DNA from: Deltaproteobacteria bacterium
GTDB lineage: Bacteria; Desulfobacterota; Desulfobacteria; Desulfobacterales; UBA5852
Length of the DNA stretch: 64,000 nucleotides
Reading direction: 5' to 3'
Assembly (NCBI GenBank): GCA_020444045.1
Contig: JAHLLS010000021.1
Coordinates: 39,626 to 103,625 of the forward strand
Shown: one piece after another, positions 8,588 to 17,991 of the stretch
Position numbering within the stretch: the stretch's first letter is position 1
Layout of the letters: each line of letters begins with the position of its first letter
The notes under the pieces: generated by a model
Database searches by the model: none
What the model was told of the DNA's origin: nothing
Seen by the model: only the letters and a program-made list of their open reading frames with translations
Translations under genes and position numbers: made by a program

Positions 8588-11119
8588 CTACCGGCCGCAG
8601 CATTGCTTGTACTTTTTGCCGCTGCCGCAGGGACAGGGGGCATTGCGGCCAATCTTTTTCTGGGGATTGCGCACGGGTTTCTTTTTGGGCGGCGGGCCGT
8701 CGCCACCACTGGAAAACACCATTTTCTGTTCCTGGGACTGACGCAACTGCTCAACCGGCTCCGACTCAGCCAGTTGCACCCGGTAAAGGATGCCCACGGT
8801 CTCTTCCTTGATGCGCGCAATCATATCCTGAAACATCTCAAACCCCTCCTTCTTGTAAACGATGAGGGGGTTCTGTTGGGCATAGCCACGCAGGCCGATG
8901 CCCTCTTTGAGATGATCCATGCTGAGCAAATGGTCCTTCCACAGGCTGTCCACGGTCATCAGCATGATATGGCGCTCAAGGGACCGCATATTATCCGCAC
9001 CGATGTCGTCTTCCCGCTCCTGGTAGATCTTGAGGGCCGCATCTTCGATGTATTGGGCCAGGCCCTCCGCCGTCAGACCATCCAAGGTGTCGGCGTCGGG
9101 CGAATCGATACGGAAATTGAACTGTTTCAGAACGGCTTCGTTCAAACGCGACCAATCCCACTCTTCAGGGTGCTGCTGACTGTTGGCGATACCCATCGCC
9201 ATATTGTGTGCCATTTCGCCGATAATCGTTTCAATGGACGGTCTCAAATTTTCACCGGTCAGCGTCTCGCGTCGCTGCTGGTAGATGACTTCCCGCTGCT
9301 GGTTCATGACATCGTCATATTCCAGCAGCTGCTTGCGAATTTCAAAGTTATGCCCTTCCACCTTGGATTGCGCATTTTCAATCGCACGGGTGATAAGGGC
9401 GTTTTCAATGGGCTCGCCCTCCTCCATGCCCAGCTTGTTCATGATCCCGGAAATGCGCTCCCCCCCGAAAATGCGCAGCAGATCATCCTCCAGCGCCAGG
9501 TAGAATCGACTGGAACCGGGATCGCCCTGGCGCCCGGCACGCCCGCGCAACTGGTTGTCGATCCGCCGGCTTTCATGACGCTCGGTACCCAGAATATGCA
9601 ACCCGCCAAGGTCGGTGACCCCCTCCCCCAGCACGATGTCCGTACCACGGCCAGCCATGTTGGTGGATATCGTGACCGCCCCTTTCTGACCGGCCTGGGC
9701 AATGATCTCGGCTTCACCTTCATGATTCTTGGCGTTCAATACGGTATGAGGAATACCCCGTTTTTTCAGCTTCTTACTGAAACTCTCGGACACATCGATA
9801 GAGATGGTCCCCACCAGCACCGGTTGTCCCGCTTCATGGCATTCGACAATCTCTTCCAAGGCGGCATCGAATTTTTCCTTGCGCGTTTGGTAGATAACGT
9901 CGGAAAAATCGGTGCGACGCATCGGTTTATTCGTCGGGATGACCACCACGTCCAGATCGTATGTTTTCTTGAACTCGGCCGCCTCGGTATCGGCCGTACC
10001 GGTCATGCCCGCCAGCTTTTCATACATCCGGAAATAGTTCTGGAAGGTAATGGACGCCAGGGTCTGGTTTTCATTCTCGATCTTGACGTTCTCCTTGGCC
10101 TCCAGCGCCTGGTGCAGGCCTTCGCTGTAGCGTCGCCCGGGCATCAGGCGTCCGGTGAATTCATCCACGATGATGACTTCCCCGTTCTTAACGATATAAT
10201 CCACGTCCCGTTTGAAGAGGGAATGGGCCTTCAAGGCCTGCTGAACGTGGTGGAGGAGATCGATATTTTTGGGGTCATAGAGGTTTTCGACCTTGAGCAG
10301 GCTTTCGGCATGGGCGACACCCTCTTCCGTCAAAGTGACACTGCGCGCCTTCTCATCAATGATATAGTCCGCCTCTTTTTTCAGGCCAGGGATGACACCG
10401 TTTACGTGATAATAAAGCTGGGTGGATTTCTCGGCCGGTCCCGAAATGATCAGAGGTGTGCGCGCCTCATCGATCAGGATGCTGTCCACCTCATCCACGA
10501 TGGCAAAATGGAGTTCTCTTTGAACAAGACCATCCCGCTGGAATTTCATATTGTCGCGCAGATAATCGAACCCGAATTCGTTGTTGGTCCCGTAAGTGAT
10601 GTCGGCACCGTAAGCCGCCTGCCGCTCGGCATCGGTCAACCCATGGACGATGCAACCCACGTGAAGGCCTAAAAAACGGTAAATCTGTCCCATCCACTCC
10701 GCATCACGGCTGGCCAGGTAATCGTTCACCGTAATGACATGGACACCGCGCCCGCTGAGGGCATTCAGGTAAGCCGGCAATGTCGCCACCAGGGTCTTGC
10801 CCTCACCGGTTTTCATTTCGGATATCTTGCCGTCATGCAGCACCATCCCGCCGATCAACTGACAATCGAAATGCCGCATGCCCAGCGTACGAATGGACGC
10901 TTCCCGGACCAGTGCGAAAGCTTCCGGCAGCAAGTCGTCCAAGGGCGAACCGTTGGATAGGCGTGTCTTCAAATCACCCGTCTTGGCCCTTAGCGCATCG
11001 TCATCAAGTGATTTGAGTCCGGCTTCGAGCGTATTGATTTGATCCACAAACGGGGTCAGCTTTTTGAGGACCCGTTCGTTTTGGCTTCCGAATATTTTGG
11101 TCAAGAATTGTCCCAGCAT
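8588..11119 (-). CDS. secA: preprotein translocase ATPase SecA
   Basis: 843 aa motor of Sec export. Seen in order: MKTGEGKT Walker A near residue 100, the [15 protein letters not shown] motif II, the [13 protein letters not shown] segment, [13 protein letters not shown] and [10 protein letters not shown] helicase motifs, the helical scaffold, and a C-terminal zinc-binding SEC-C motif ([13 protein letters not shown]) that contacts SecB and membrane lipid. It is complete. The ribosome binding site AAAGGAA is rather far (about 13 bases) from the ATG. The neighbouring M23 peptidase is upstream on the same strand, separated by a terminator. Confidence 0.97.
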   Translation of the reverse strand: MLGQFLTKIFGSQNERVLKKLTPFVDQINTLEAGLKSLDDDALRAKTGDLKTRLSNGSPLDDLLPEAFALVREASIRTLGMRHFDCQLIGGMVLHDGKISEMKTGEGKTLVATLPAYLNALSGRGVHVITVNDYLASRDAEWMGQIYRFLGLHVGCIVHGLTDAERQAAYGADITYGTNNEFGFDYLRDNMKFQRDGLVQRELHFAIVDEVDSILIDEARTPLIISGPAEKSTQLYYHVNGVIPGLKKEADYIIDEKARSVTLTEEGVAHAESLLKVENLYDPKNIDLLHHVQQALKAHSLFKRDVDYIVKNGEVIIVDEFTGRLMPGRRYSEGLHQALEAKENVKIENENQTLASITFQNYFRMYEKLAGMTGTADTEAAEFKKTYDLDVVVIPTNKPMRRTDFSDVIYQTRKEKFDAALEEIVECHEAGQPVLVGTISIDVSESFSKKLKKRGIPHTVLNAKNHEGEAEIIAQAGQKGAVTISTNMAGRGTDIVLGEGVTDLGGLHILGTERHESRRIDNQLRGRAGRQGDPGSSRFYLALEDDLLRIFGGERISGIMNKLGMEEGEPIENALITRAIENAQSKVEGHNFEIRKQLLEYDDVMNQQREVIYQQRRETLTGENLRPSIETIIGEMAHNMAMGIANSQQHPEEWDWSRLNEAVLKQFNFRIDSPDADTLDGLTAEGLAQYIEDAALKIYQEREDDIGADNMRSLERHIMLMTVDSLWKDHLLSMDHLKEGIGLRGYAQQNPLIVYKKEGFEMFQDMIARIKEETVGILYRVQLAESEPVEQLRQSQEQKMVFSSGGDGPPPKKKPVRNPQKKIGRNAPCPCGSGKKYKQCCGR

Positions 11120-11412
11120 GTGAAAGAAAAATTCCTTTCTGATCAGGCATAACGGTTGGTAATGATGATTCCCTTACTCTGCCCCTATGGGGATGTCAAC
11201 TCGCTGGAAGGGGCATGTCCATCGGCATCAGTTGAGGTCAGCAGCTGCCGCTGTCCAAAAGGCCTCGTCAACGGGCTTGCCATCTGCATTCGTTGTCACG
11301 GCCAGCGATATAACTGAGGCAAAAATGGAAACAGAAACAGCGACGGGAAGACGGGAAGCATCGTGTGATGGATTCCTCTGGTTCGTTGGGGATGATACCA
11401 GAGCCGTGGAAA
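11120..11412. other. intergenic stretch between M23 peptidase terminator and secA
   Basis: About 290 bases with no convincing gene. Short open frames exist on both strands (for example 11187-11417 plus and 11228-11461 minus), but neither has a ribosome binding site or recognisable sequence, and the minus one runs out of the terminator hairpin. It presumably holds the secA promoter (minus strand), but I see no clear -35/-10 pair. Confidence 0.5.
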
Positions 11413-11469
11413 AATAGACGGGGCATTTCCTCAGCCGCAGGGTTTTCCCCGGCATGGGCAATGCCCCGT
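11413..11469 (-). terminator. intrinsic terminator after the M23 peptidase gene
   Basis: Read on the minus strand, a 10-bp stem ACGGGGCATT / AATGCCCCGT (arms at about 11460-11469 and 11419-11428) is followed by CTATTTTT. The loop of about 30 bases can fold into a smaller hairpin. It lies 16 bases past the peptidase stop codon and should separate that gene from secA. Confidence 0.75.
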
Positions 11470-11484
11470 TAGATGCGTTAGCTT

Positions 11485-12411
11485 CTAATTCAGGATATAC
11501 TTTTCGGGGTTCACGGGCACGCTGTTTAATCGCACTTCATAGTGAACATGCGGACCGGTGCTGCGTCCGGTGCTGCCCATCTTGGCAATGACGTCACCCC
11601 GTTTGACTTTCGATCCTTTTTTTACATCCATTGTCTTGAGATGGCCATAGCGCGTCACGAGGCCATAACCGTGATCGATGATAACCAGATTGCCATAGAG
11701 CCCCTTTTTGCCGGCAAAGGTCACAACACCGTTGGCTGGTGCAATAATGGGACTTCCTTCGCGATTGGCAATATCGTATGCCGCATGGAGTTCCCGTCGA
11801 CCGGTGAACGGTGAAATACGATAACCGAAGCGGGACGAAATCCAGCCCTTGGCAGGCCGGATCGAAGGTGTGCAGGCCAACAAATTCTTTTTCTCTTCCA
11901 GTTGGTCCAGCAGGGAGGTAAAGTCCTGTTCCTGGCTGAAAGAAGCACTTTCAAGCTGTTCCACCTGATCGTGCATGGAGCGAATCAACCCGGATTGGTC
12001 ACGCCGCAAGGATGCGCTCGTGTCCAAATCATCCGGCGTGGCCCCGCCGACACCGAACAAATTGTCCTGTTCGGCCGGTTTTTCCAGATTCGCTATGACC
12101 CGTATCTTTTTTTCAAATGTATCCAGGGCAACCAGATTTTGCTTGAGTTGATTAATCTCATTCGCAAAACACTCGATCTGACGCTTATGGTGACCAATTT
12201 CCGCATCGCGGGCAGCCACTTGATTGCTGAGCTGGGCCACTTGGGCGGCGGCCTGCTTCAGATTCAGATAATCTTGAATCAGCAGCCCCATCCCAGCGAA
12301 AAATACCACGCTGAGCAAAGCACCCGCCGCCAATGCCAGTTTGGAATAAGAAAACTGGCGGATGCGCGAACCATTACCACTTAGCAAAATAAATGTCATT
12401 TTGTTTCGCAT
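11485..12411 (-). CDS. membrane-anchored M23 (LytM-type) peptidoglycan peptidase
   Basis: 308 aa from the ATG at 12411. One membrane segment lies at about residues 24-45, followed by a coiled coil (to about 110) and a C-terminal M23 domain. The zinc and active-site motifs HAAYD and HVHYE match H-x3-D and H-x-H of active LytM-type endopeptidases, so it should be catalytically competent rather than an EnvC/NlpD-type degenerate activator. The predicted active domain faces the periplasm, where it would cut peptide cross-links. A further open stretch of 25 residues upstream has no support. The transcript carries a c-di-GMP-I riboswitch, so cell-wall cutting may follow the motile/sessile signal. 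Confidence 0.9.
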   Translation of the reverse strand: MRNKMTFILLSGNGSRIRQFSYSKLALAAGALLSVVFFAGMGLLIQDYLNLKQAAAQVAQLSNQVAARDAEIGHHKRQIECFANEINQLKQNLVALDTFEKKIRVIANLEKPAEQDNLFGVGGATPDDLDTSASLRRDQSGLIRSMHDQVEQLESASFSQEQDFTSLLDQLEEKKNLLACTPSIRPAKGWISSRFGYRISPFTGRRELHAAYDIANREGSPIIAPANGVVTFAGKKGLYGNLVIIDHGYGLVTRYGHLKTMDVKKGSKVKRGDVIAKMGSTGRSTGPHVHYEVRLNSVPVNPEKYILN

Positions 12412-12619
12412 GATCAACCTGCCGCATTCCCTTGGATTAGCCCGATCGACATTCCGCCATCTCGGTGGCGGGCCACATGCCCTCAAAAAGCCGGACGCAA
12501 TCGGGTATTTCTATTAATTTAAGGACGATACCATGGGGTACCCCGGCTGTCAATGTATCCCCGTGGTCGCCGTCAGGGCAACCCTGCCAAGCCAACCGGT
12601 GTCCACCTGCTCGTCGATA

Positions 12620-12658
12620 TAAGAAACGCCCTCGGGTTAGTTTCTTCCCGAAGGCGTT
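12620..12658 (-). terminator. riboswitch expression-platform terminator
   Basis: On the minus strand AACGCCTTCGGG (12658-12647) pairs with CCCGAGGGCGTT (12636-12625), 12 bp with one wobble, followed by TTCTTAT. The 5' arm contains CCTTCGG, which can instead pair perfectly with CCGAAGG at the 3' edge of the upstream aptamer. The two structures are mutually exclusive, giving a terminator/antiterminator switch. Confidence 0.75.
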
Positions 12659-12665
12659 GTGAATT

Positions 12666-12757
12666 TAACCTTCGGCGACCCGGCTGTCCTGGCCTTTCAG
12701 CTTTAGACCCGTGGTTATGCGTCCCCGCTTTTCAGCGGGTTTGCCTTTTCGTGGTTA
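12666..12757 (-). ncRNA. cyclic di-GMP-I (GEMM-I) riboswitch aptamer
   Basis: The minus strand matches the GEMM-I consensus almost base for base: GGCAAACC, a P2-type stem CCCGCT-GAAA-AGCGGG with a GAAA tetraloop, GGACGCA, CCACGGGTCTAA, a second stem, and AGGACAGCCGGGTCGCC forming the tetraloop receptor side. Outer strands TAACC and GGTTA close the aptamer. It lies about 255 bases upstream of the M23 peptidase and is followed by a terminator. Pairing of the aptamer 3' edge with the terminator arm suggests that c-di-GMP binding favours termination (an OFF switch); the direction is inference. Identification of the aptamer class itself is strong. Confidence 0.93.
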
Positions 12758-12826
12758 CACGTCAATGGCGACGGTTCATTCTCTATCGGACCTGAAAATC
12801 GTCTATAGATTCCGATAATGATGATA

Positions 12827-13735
12827 TTACATCAATCCTAACTTGAATTTCAAGCTTTTTAATGTATTTTTCATCAGCATGGTGATGGTCATGGGGCCAA
12901 CCCCTCCTGGAACCGGGGTAATCGAGCCCGCAATTTCCTTGGCGGCATCAAAATCCACATCGCCTTTCAGGACCGCTATTTTCTTACCGGTCTTTTCGCT
13001 GATCTTTTCCCCCACGCGGTTGACGCCTACATCGATGACACAAGCGCCCGGCTTGATCCATTCCGGCTTGACCAATCCCGGCACCCCCGCCGCTACGATA
13101 AGTATATCGGCACGCTGGCAGTGCGCCTTTAGGTCTTTTGTACCGGTATGAACGATGGTCACGGTGGAATTGGCTCCCGGTCCCTTCTGCAGCATCATAT
13201 TCGCAATGGGTTTTCCCACGATATTGGAACGACCGACCACGACCACCTCGGCACCCTTGGTTTCAACGCCGGCCCGCACGATCATTTCCTGAATACCGGC
13301 CGGTGTACAGGGCGGAAATTTCACTTCATTGCCGCCGATCATCAACCGTCCGACGTTGACCGGGTGGAATCCATCCACATCCTTGTCCGGATCGATGGCA
13401 TTCAGCACTTTTTTTTCATCGACATGTTTGGGCAGGGGTAATTGCACCAGAATACCGTTGATGGAATCGTCTTTGTTGTATTTATCGATCAAAGCCAGGA
13501 GATCTTCCTCGGAGATATCCACCGGTTGCGTATCCTGTATTTCGGTAAAACCGACCCTGTGCGCCGTTTTGATCTTGAGTGTAACGTAGGAGATGGATGC
13601 CGGATTCTCTCCCACGAGAATCGTCACCAGTCCGGGCACCACACCATGTTTTTCCTTAATTTCAGCTACCTCTGCTGTAATTTCCTCGAGAATTTCCTCG
13701 CGGATATCGGTTCCCTTGATCAGCTTGGCGGTCAT
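12827..13735 (-). CDS. folD: bifunctional methylene-THF dehydrogenase / methenyl-THF cyclohydrolase
   Basis: 302 aa; interconverts methylene-, methenyl- and 10-formyl-tetrahydrofolate. Signatures: SYVTLKIKTA with the catalytic Tyr/Lys region, GRSNIVGKPIANMML, VIDVGVNR and the C-terminal PVPGGVGPMTITMLMKNT. Good ribosome binding site AAAGGAG before the ATG. In sulfate reducers and acetogens FolD also serves the methyl branch of the Wood-Ljungdahl pathway, so it may be catabolic here; nothing nearby decides this. The gene stands alone between argC and the riboswitch region. Confidence 0.97.
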   Translation of the reverse strand: MTAKLIKGTDIREEILEEITAEVAEIKEKHGVVPGLVTILVGENPASISYVTLKIKTAHRVGFTEIQDTQPVDISEEDLLALIDKYNKDDSINGILVQLPLPKHVDEKKVLNAIDPDKDVDGFHPVNVGRLMIGGNEVKFPPCTPAGIQEMIVRAGVETKGAEVVVVGRSNIVGKPIANMMLQKGPGANSTVTIVHTGTKDLKAHCQRADILIVAAGVPGLVKPEWIKPGACVIDVGVNRVGEKISEKTGKKIAVLKGDVDFDAAKEIAGSITPVPGGVGPMTITMLMKNTLKSLKFKLGLM

Positions 13736-13922
13736 GTTCGGTCTCCTTTCACCATGTGGATCGTAAATTTGAGATACCCTGCCGGGTAAGTTAGGACGGC
13801 TAACGATTTCAGTGTCTATTCAATCTACAAGATTTTGTCAAGAATTCAAACCATTAGACCGCAGTTTTCTCTGGCATGATCCAGTCGCCGTCTATCACGC
13901 AACGGGCCGGCCCCCATTGCGG

Positions 13923-14960
13923 TCAGAGGGGATACGGTACCGACATGAGACCGGCCCGCTCATCGAGACCGAGCATCAGGTTCATATTCTGTATGGCCTG
14001 GCCCGCCGCGCCTTTAACCAGGTTGTCGATAGCGGACATCAAAATCAAGGTTCCCCCCACATCATCCAGTCGGAAACCGATATCGATAAAATTCGTACCC
14101 CGTACGTTGCGGGTATCCGGAATGCGGTCGTTGCCGCACAATCGCACAAAAGGGCAGGTCCCGTAGCAATCGTTCAAACATTCCATGATGTGGCGATACC
14201 CCACGGAGGGCATGATTTGAGCGTAGCTTGTGGCCAGCATGCCCCGGCTCATGGGGACCAAATGGGGAACGAAGGTGATGTGAACGGTGTACCCTGCAAC
14301 CAGGCCCAGTTGTTCGTCCATCTCGGGGTTATGCCGATGCTGCGCCACCTTGTAGGGTTTGAAGGACTCGCTGACCTCACAGAAGTGGGCGGCCAGACTC
14401 AGACTGCGACCAGCGCCGCTGACACCGGATTTCGCATCGGCCACCAGATTGACCGGGGATACGAGCCCGTGCCGGATCAACGGTATCAGGGGCAGCAGAA
14501 CACTGGTCGGGTAACAGCCGGGGTTGCCAACCAGCCGGGCCGAACCGATGCGTTCCGCATACACTTCGCTGAGACCGTAAACCGCCTGGTCCAGCAAAGC
14601 AGGTGCCGCATGGGGCTGGTAAACCGCCTCATAACGGCTGACATCGCTGAATCGGAAGTCTGCCGACAGATCGATCACCCGCAGCCCATTCTGGAGCAGC
14701 TCGGGAACCAGGGTCATGGGAAGTTGATGGGGCAATGACAAAAAGACGACATCGGCCCGGTCTTTGAGTCGGGTAATGTCATAGGCTTCGCACGCCAGAT
14801 CGGTCATCCCCGTCAAGGCCGGATAAATGGTTGAAAACGGCTTACCGGCATACTGGCGCGATGTAACCGCCGTAAGCGTGACGTCCGGATGCCCGGTTAG
14901 AATCCTGACCAGTTCGGCTCCGGCGTACCCGGTGGCGCCCACCACAGCAACTCGGCTCAT
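13923..14960 (-). CDS. argC: N-acetyl-gamma-glutamyl-phosphate reductase
   Basis: 345 aa; NADPH-dependent third step of arginine synthesis. The N-terminal Rossmann motif is GATGYAGAELVRIL, the catalytic Cys sits in GNPGCYPTS, and HRHNPEM carries the active-site His. AGGAGG ribosome binding site before the ATG. No other arg gene is adjacent. About 190 bases separate it from folD, also on the minus strand. Confidence 0.96.
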   Translation of the reverse strand: MSRVAVVGATGYAGAELVRILTGHPDVTLTAVTSRQYAGKPFSTIYPALTGMTDLACEAYDITRLKDRADVVFLSLPHQLPMTLVPELLQNGLRVIDLSADFRFSDVSRYEAVYQPHAAPALLDQAVYGLSEVYAERIGSARLVGNPGCYPTSVLLPLIPLIRHGLVSPVNLVADAKSGVSGAGRSLSLAAHFCEVSESFKPYKVAQHRHNPEMDEQLGLVAGYTVHITFVPHLVPMSRGMLATSYAQIMPSVGYRHIMECLNDCYGTCPFVRLCGNDRIPDTRNVRGTNFIDIGFRLDDVGGTLILMSAIDNLVKGAAGQAIQNMNLMLGLDERAGLMSVPYPL

Positions 14961-15091
14961 AAAACCTCCTGATTTTCAATAGGAACGGTAAAAACCTGTC
15001 TCAGGACCGTCTATCAGAGAAGCCATACGGATTCAAGGCGTATGCTTATAATGGTTGCCATACAGTCCATTTACCATATATAGTATAGTTA

Positions 15092-15120
15092 TTGACGCGA
15101 CACCCCATAAATTGTATAGA
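15092..15120 (+). promoter_or_regulatory. sigma-70-type promoter for the deacetylase gene
   Basis: TTGACG (15092-15097), a 17-base spacer and TATAGA (15115-15120) form a near-consensus housekeeping promoter pointing at the gene at 15214. It sits in an AT-rich dip between the divergent argC and deacetylase genes. Transcription would begin at about 15127. Confidence 0.7.
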
Positions 15121-15213
15121 GGTGGCGATCCACTGCCGATCGTTTTTCGTGGCAGCCGATCGTCGGCTTTTGCAATCAAGACGGGCAATATGATCGTTTT
15201 CAGCGGGTAGGAT

Positions 15214-15987
15214 ATGGATCGGAGAGCGTTTCTCGTCAAATCGATCGGATGGACTCTGGCCGGCATTGCCGGGCTCAATCCTTTTGCAAAAGCCTTTGCC
15301 ATGGGCCAGCGCCCCCAGGACGCCCGCATGGCCGTCATTATCGATGATATCGGGTACAGCCGGCGCCAGGCGGCAGCCTTCATGGAAATCGGTGCCGATC
15401 TGACCTATGCGGTTTTGCCCCACCTACCCTACTCCGCCGCGTTGGCCTGCACTATCCATGAAAAAGGCCACGAAATTCTGCTCCACCAGCCCATGGAACC
15501 TTTCGATTGCCAGCTGGATCCCGGCCCCGGGGCCCTCTATGTCGGCGATAGCGCCGCCCGAATCGAGAAGGTCGTGCGCACCAACATCCGGGCCGTACCG
15601 TTTGTAACCGGGGTCAACAATCATATGGGCTCACGGTTTACGTCGAACGGCGACGATATTCGCTATGCGCTGCAGGCCATCAAAAGCCGGGGACTCTTTT
15701 TTGTCGACAGCCTGACAACCCATCGTTCCAAAGCCTATCACACCGCTTGCAGCCTCCACATGCCCCGTGGCCGCCGGGATACCTTTCTGGACAACCACCG
15801 CCACCCCCAGGCCATTCTGAACCGCCTCTACGGCGTGATGAACCAGGCTTTGGTCCACGGCCATGCCATTGCCATCGGGCACCCTTACCCCGAGACTGCC
15901 GCTGCCCTCAGGGTCTTTTGGTCAGAAATTCAGGACACACCCGTCCATGTGGTTCCCGTATCCCGTCTGCTTACCAAAGAGGCCTGA
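15214..15987 (+). CDS. YibQ-type divergent polysaccharide deacetylase
   Basis: 257 aa, the PF04748 (divergent polysaccharide deacetylase 2, YibQ/DUF610) family. The N-terminus MDRRAFLVKSIGWTLAGIAG looks like an export signal with a twin-Arg-like start. Motifs MAVIIDDIGYS (metal-ligand Asp pair), NNHMGSRF (His-x-Gly-Ser) and AIGHPYPET correspond to the metal site of the superfamily. Many deltaproteobacterial members sit next to ctpA-type proteases and murein hydrolases; this one does not. Substrate unknown; an envelope polysaccharide is likely. Confidence 0.88.
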   Translation: MDRRAFLVKSIGWTLAGIAGLNPFAKAFAMGQRPQDARMAVIIDDIGYSRRQAAAFMEIGADLTYAVLPHLPYSAALACTIHEKGHEILLHQPMEPFDCQLDPGPGALYVGDSAARIEKVVRTNIRAVPFVTGVNNHMGSRFTSNGDDIRYALQAIKSRGLFFVDSLTTHRSKAYHTACSLHMPRGRRDTFLDNHRHPQAILNRLYGVMNQALVHGHAIAIGHPYPETAAALRVFWSEIQDTPVHVVPVSRLLTKEA

Positions 15988-16266
15988 TGCGGCGGTTCGC
16001 CCGTACGACAATCCCGTTAAGCCAATGAAACGAGCGGCAGCGTCTTTCGTGATAGGGCGTAAAAGCGTCGCCGCCTACCGACAAGAACTGTTTGGGAATC
16101 GATATCGGCTATCGACAATCCGGCGTCAACCCGATATATAGCCTGTGTGGGCAGGTGCCGCCGCTCGCACCGCGAGTGTCTGGCCTTCTCCCTGCAACCA
16201 CCGCATGCGGCGAGAAGCATCCACCCCTCATAACGTCAATATCCCCCAAACCATCGAGGAGATCGC

Positions 16267-16872
16267 ATGACTCGCGAGAATCTGCCAACGGCAATCCTCA
16301 CGCCGGAAGAGGGGCAATACCTCGTGCGGCTGGCCCGCGCCACCATTGCCGAACAGCTCAAATCTCCGATAGACAGTGACGATCTGCGGTCTATCCAAAC
16401 GGCTTTGCAGGCCACCGTCTTCAATACACGATGTGGTGTTTTTGTAACCCTTAGCCTTGAAGGCACCCTGCGGGGATGCATCGGCAGCCTTGCCGCCTCC
16501 GAGCCCCTGGCCGAAACTGTCCGCCGCAATGCCGTCAATGCCGCCTTTCATGATCCGCGCTTTCCACCGTTGGATCTGGGCGAACTCGACCGGATCGCAA
16601 TAGAGGTGAGCGTTCTCAGCCCGCCAGCCGCCTTGTCCTACGACAACGCCGACGATCTGATGTTGCGGCTGCGTCCCGGGATCGATGGTGTCATCCTCCG
16701 CAAGGGCTCGGCCAGCGCCACATTTCTTCCCCAGGTATGGAAACAGCTTCCCCGTTGCCAGGACTTTCTGTCACACTTATGTTTAAAAGCCGGCCTTTCG
16801 GCCAGCGCCTGGTATGATGGGAATTTGCAGGTTGAGACCTACCAGGTGCAATCCTTTGAAGAGGGTCGATGA
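16267..16872 (+). CDS. amrA: AMMECR1-domain protein (AmmeMemoRadiSam system protein A)
   Basis: 201 aa AMMECR1 family. The invariant LRGCIGSL motif lies at about residues 70-77 and RFPPL follows in the expected position. In other bacteria this protein is encoded with a MEMO-like protein (AmrB) and a radical-SAM enzyme; neither partner is adjacent here. Biochemical function of the family is not settled. SD GAGGAG sits just before the ATG. Confidence 0.88.
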   Translation: MTRENLPTAILTPEEGQYLVRLARATIAEQLKSPIDSDDLRSIQTALQATVFNTRCGVFVTLSLEGTLRGCIGSLAASEPLAETVRRNAVNAAFHDPRFPPLDLGELDRIAIEVSVLSPPAALSYDNADDLMLRLRPGIDGVILRKGSASATFLPQVWKQLPRCQDFLSHLCLKAGLSASAWYDGNLQVETYQVQSFEEGR

Positions 16873-16920
16873 ACAGCGTTTAAGAAGGGTGTCGATCGGC
16901 AGTGACGAGGGAGGGATGGC

Positions 16921-17139
16921 TCACGGGGTAGTGACCGGTGCTTTGCGTCGGCGGATGACGGTGCCGCGGCTGGCACTCTGGAACCATTGGCGGTTCAACT
17001 CTTCTTTTAGCAAGGCAAGAAGATCAGCATGGGCTTCACGCCCTGTGAGTCGATACCCCATGGCGCGCAGCTCCTGCCGCAATTCACGTTCACTATGTTG
17101 ACGCTCATCTGCCGAGCGGTCTTTGACTTTTTTTTCCAT
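16921..17139 (-). CDS. small charged hypothetical protein
   Basis: 72 aa, no family recognised. Rich in Arg, Glu and Leu, predicted mostly helical. The ATG at 17139 has an AAAGG element about 8 bases upstream on the minus strand, and codon use resembles neighbouring genes. It converges with the AMMECR1 gene. It could still be spurious. Confidence 0.5.
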   Translation of the reverse strand: MEKKVKDRSADERQHSERELRQELRAMGYRLTGREAHADLLALLKEELNRQWFQSASRGTVIRRRKAPVTTP

Positions 17140-17324
17140 GGCAACGACCTTTTGTTATCAATGATATACTATGCCAGCAAAAACGATTCGCCTGGGGCGC
17201 AATTCCGTTAAAGGATCGTGTTGATGCCGCTTTTATATGAGTCACAATAGCCCGTCAAGCCGAAAAGCGCCTCGGACAGGAAATGCGCGTTCATCATGAC
17301 ACACCGGCCGATCCGCCGATATCT

Positions 17325-17888
17325 TCAAAGTGACGTCTGCACCCCCCCGACAGATGGTGGCGCAGGCCCGTTTGCCAGAGGCGCCATCAATTCATAGAGT
17401 GCATCGAAAATGGCAATATTCTGCTGAATACGCGCAATGCCTTTTTCGATGAGAGCCAAAGCCTGGGGATCGCGGATAAACGCATCATACACTTTGATGG
17501 CAAGAATCAAATCCTCTGATTTCTGGCGGGCATCCGCCACGTCCCGCGCGCGCAGGGTAAAAAAATCGGACCGCGCGCTGTCGCGGATGTATTCGGTAAT
17601 CGAAAGCAGCTCCCATTGGTAATAGGCAATCAGGTTGGCTTGCGTAATAAACCGTGCCGCACTTTGAATTTCGGCCAACTGCTGACCCGACTGTTCGATA
17701 TGCCGACGCGCGGCGGCATGCAGGTCGCTGTCGACAGCCTTCAATTCATGGTAGTTCAGATAAAGCGCTTCTACTTCTGAGCGCAACGGGCCAAAATCAG
17801 GCAAGGCGTTTGTTTTGGCACACCCGCCAAGGAGTATCACGAGAAGCAAACTCGTTGGATAAAACCATCGTTTCAGTTGAATCGGCAT
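17325..17888 (-). CDS. putative lipoprotein of unknown function
   Basis: 187 aa with a clear lipoprotein signal: positive N-terminus, hydrophobic core and lipobox LLGGC (Cys at about residue 23). The mature part is almost wholly helical, with heptad-like Leu/Ile spacing and no recognised domain. It ends in a Gly/Pro-rich tail. It lies downstream of pgm on the same strand, about 100 bases away, so co-transcription is possible. Confidence 0.8.
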   Translation of the reverse strand: MPIQLKRWFYPTSLLLVILLGGCAKTNALPDFGPLRSEVEALYLNYHELKAVDSDLHAAARRHIEQSGQQLAEIQSAARFITQANLIAYYQWELLSITEYIRDSARSDFFTLRARDVADARQKSEDLILAIKVYDAFIRDPQALALIEKGIARIQQNIAIFDALYELMAPLANGPAPPSVGGVQTSL

Positions 17889-17991
17889 GTCGCCCCCCGG
17901 TGTTGCCCATCTTCCACGATCAATTTTTACGATAGCGGCAGCACGGCGTGTACCGCATCGCCGTTGTTATTAAATGATGGTGATCTTTCGA

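Noticed and set aside
8564..10672. 702-residue open frame on the plus strand
   Set aside because: It is antisense to secA, has no recognisable domain and arises from GC-rich codon bias on the true strand.
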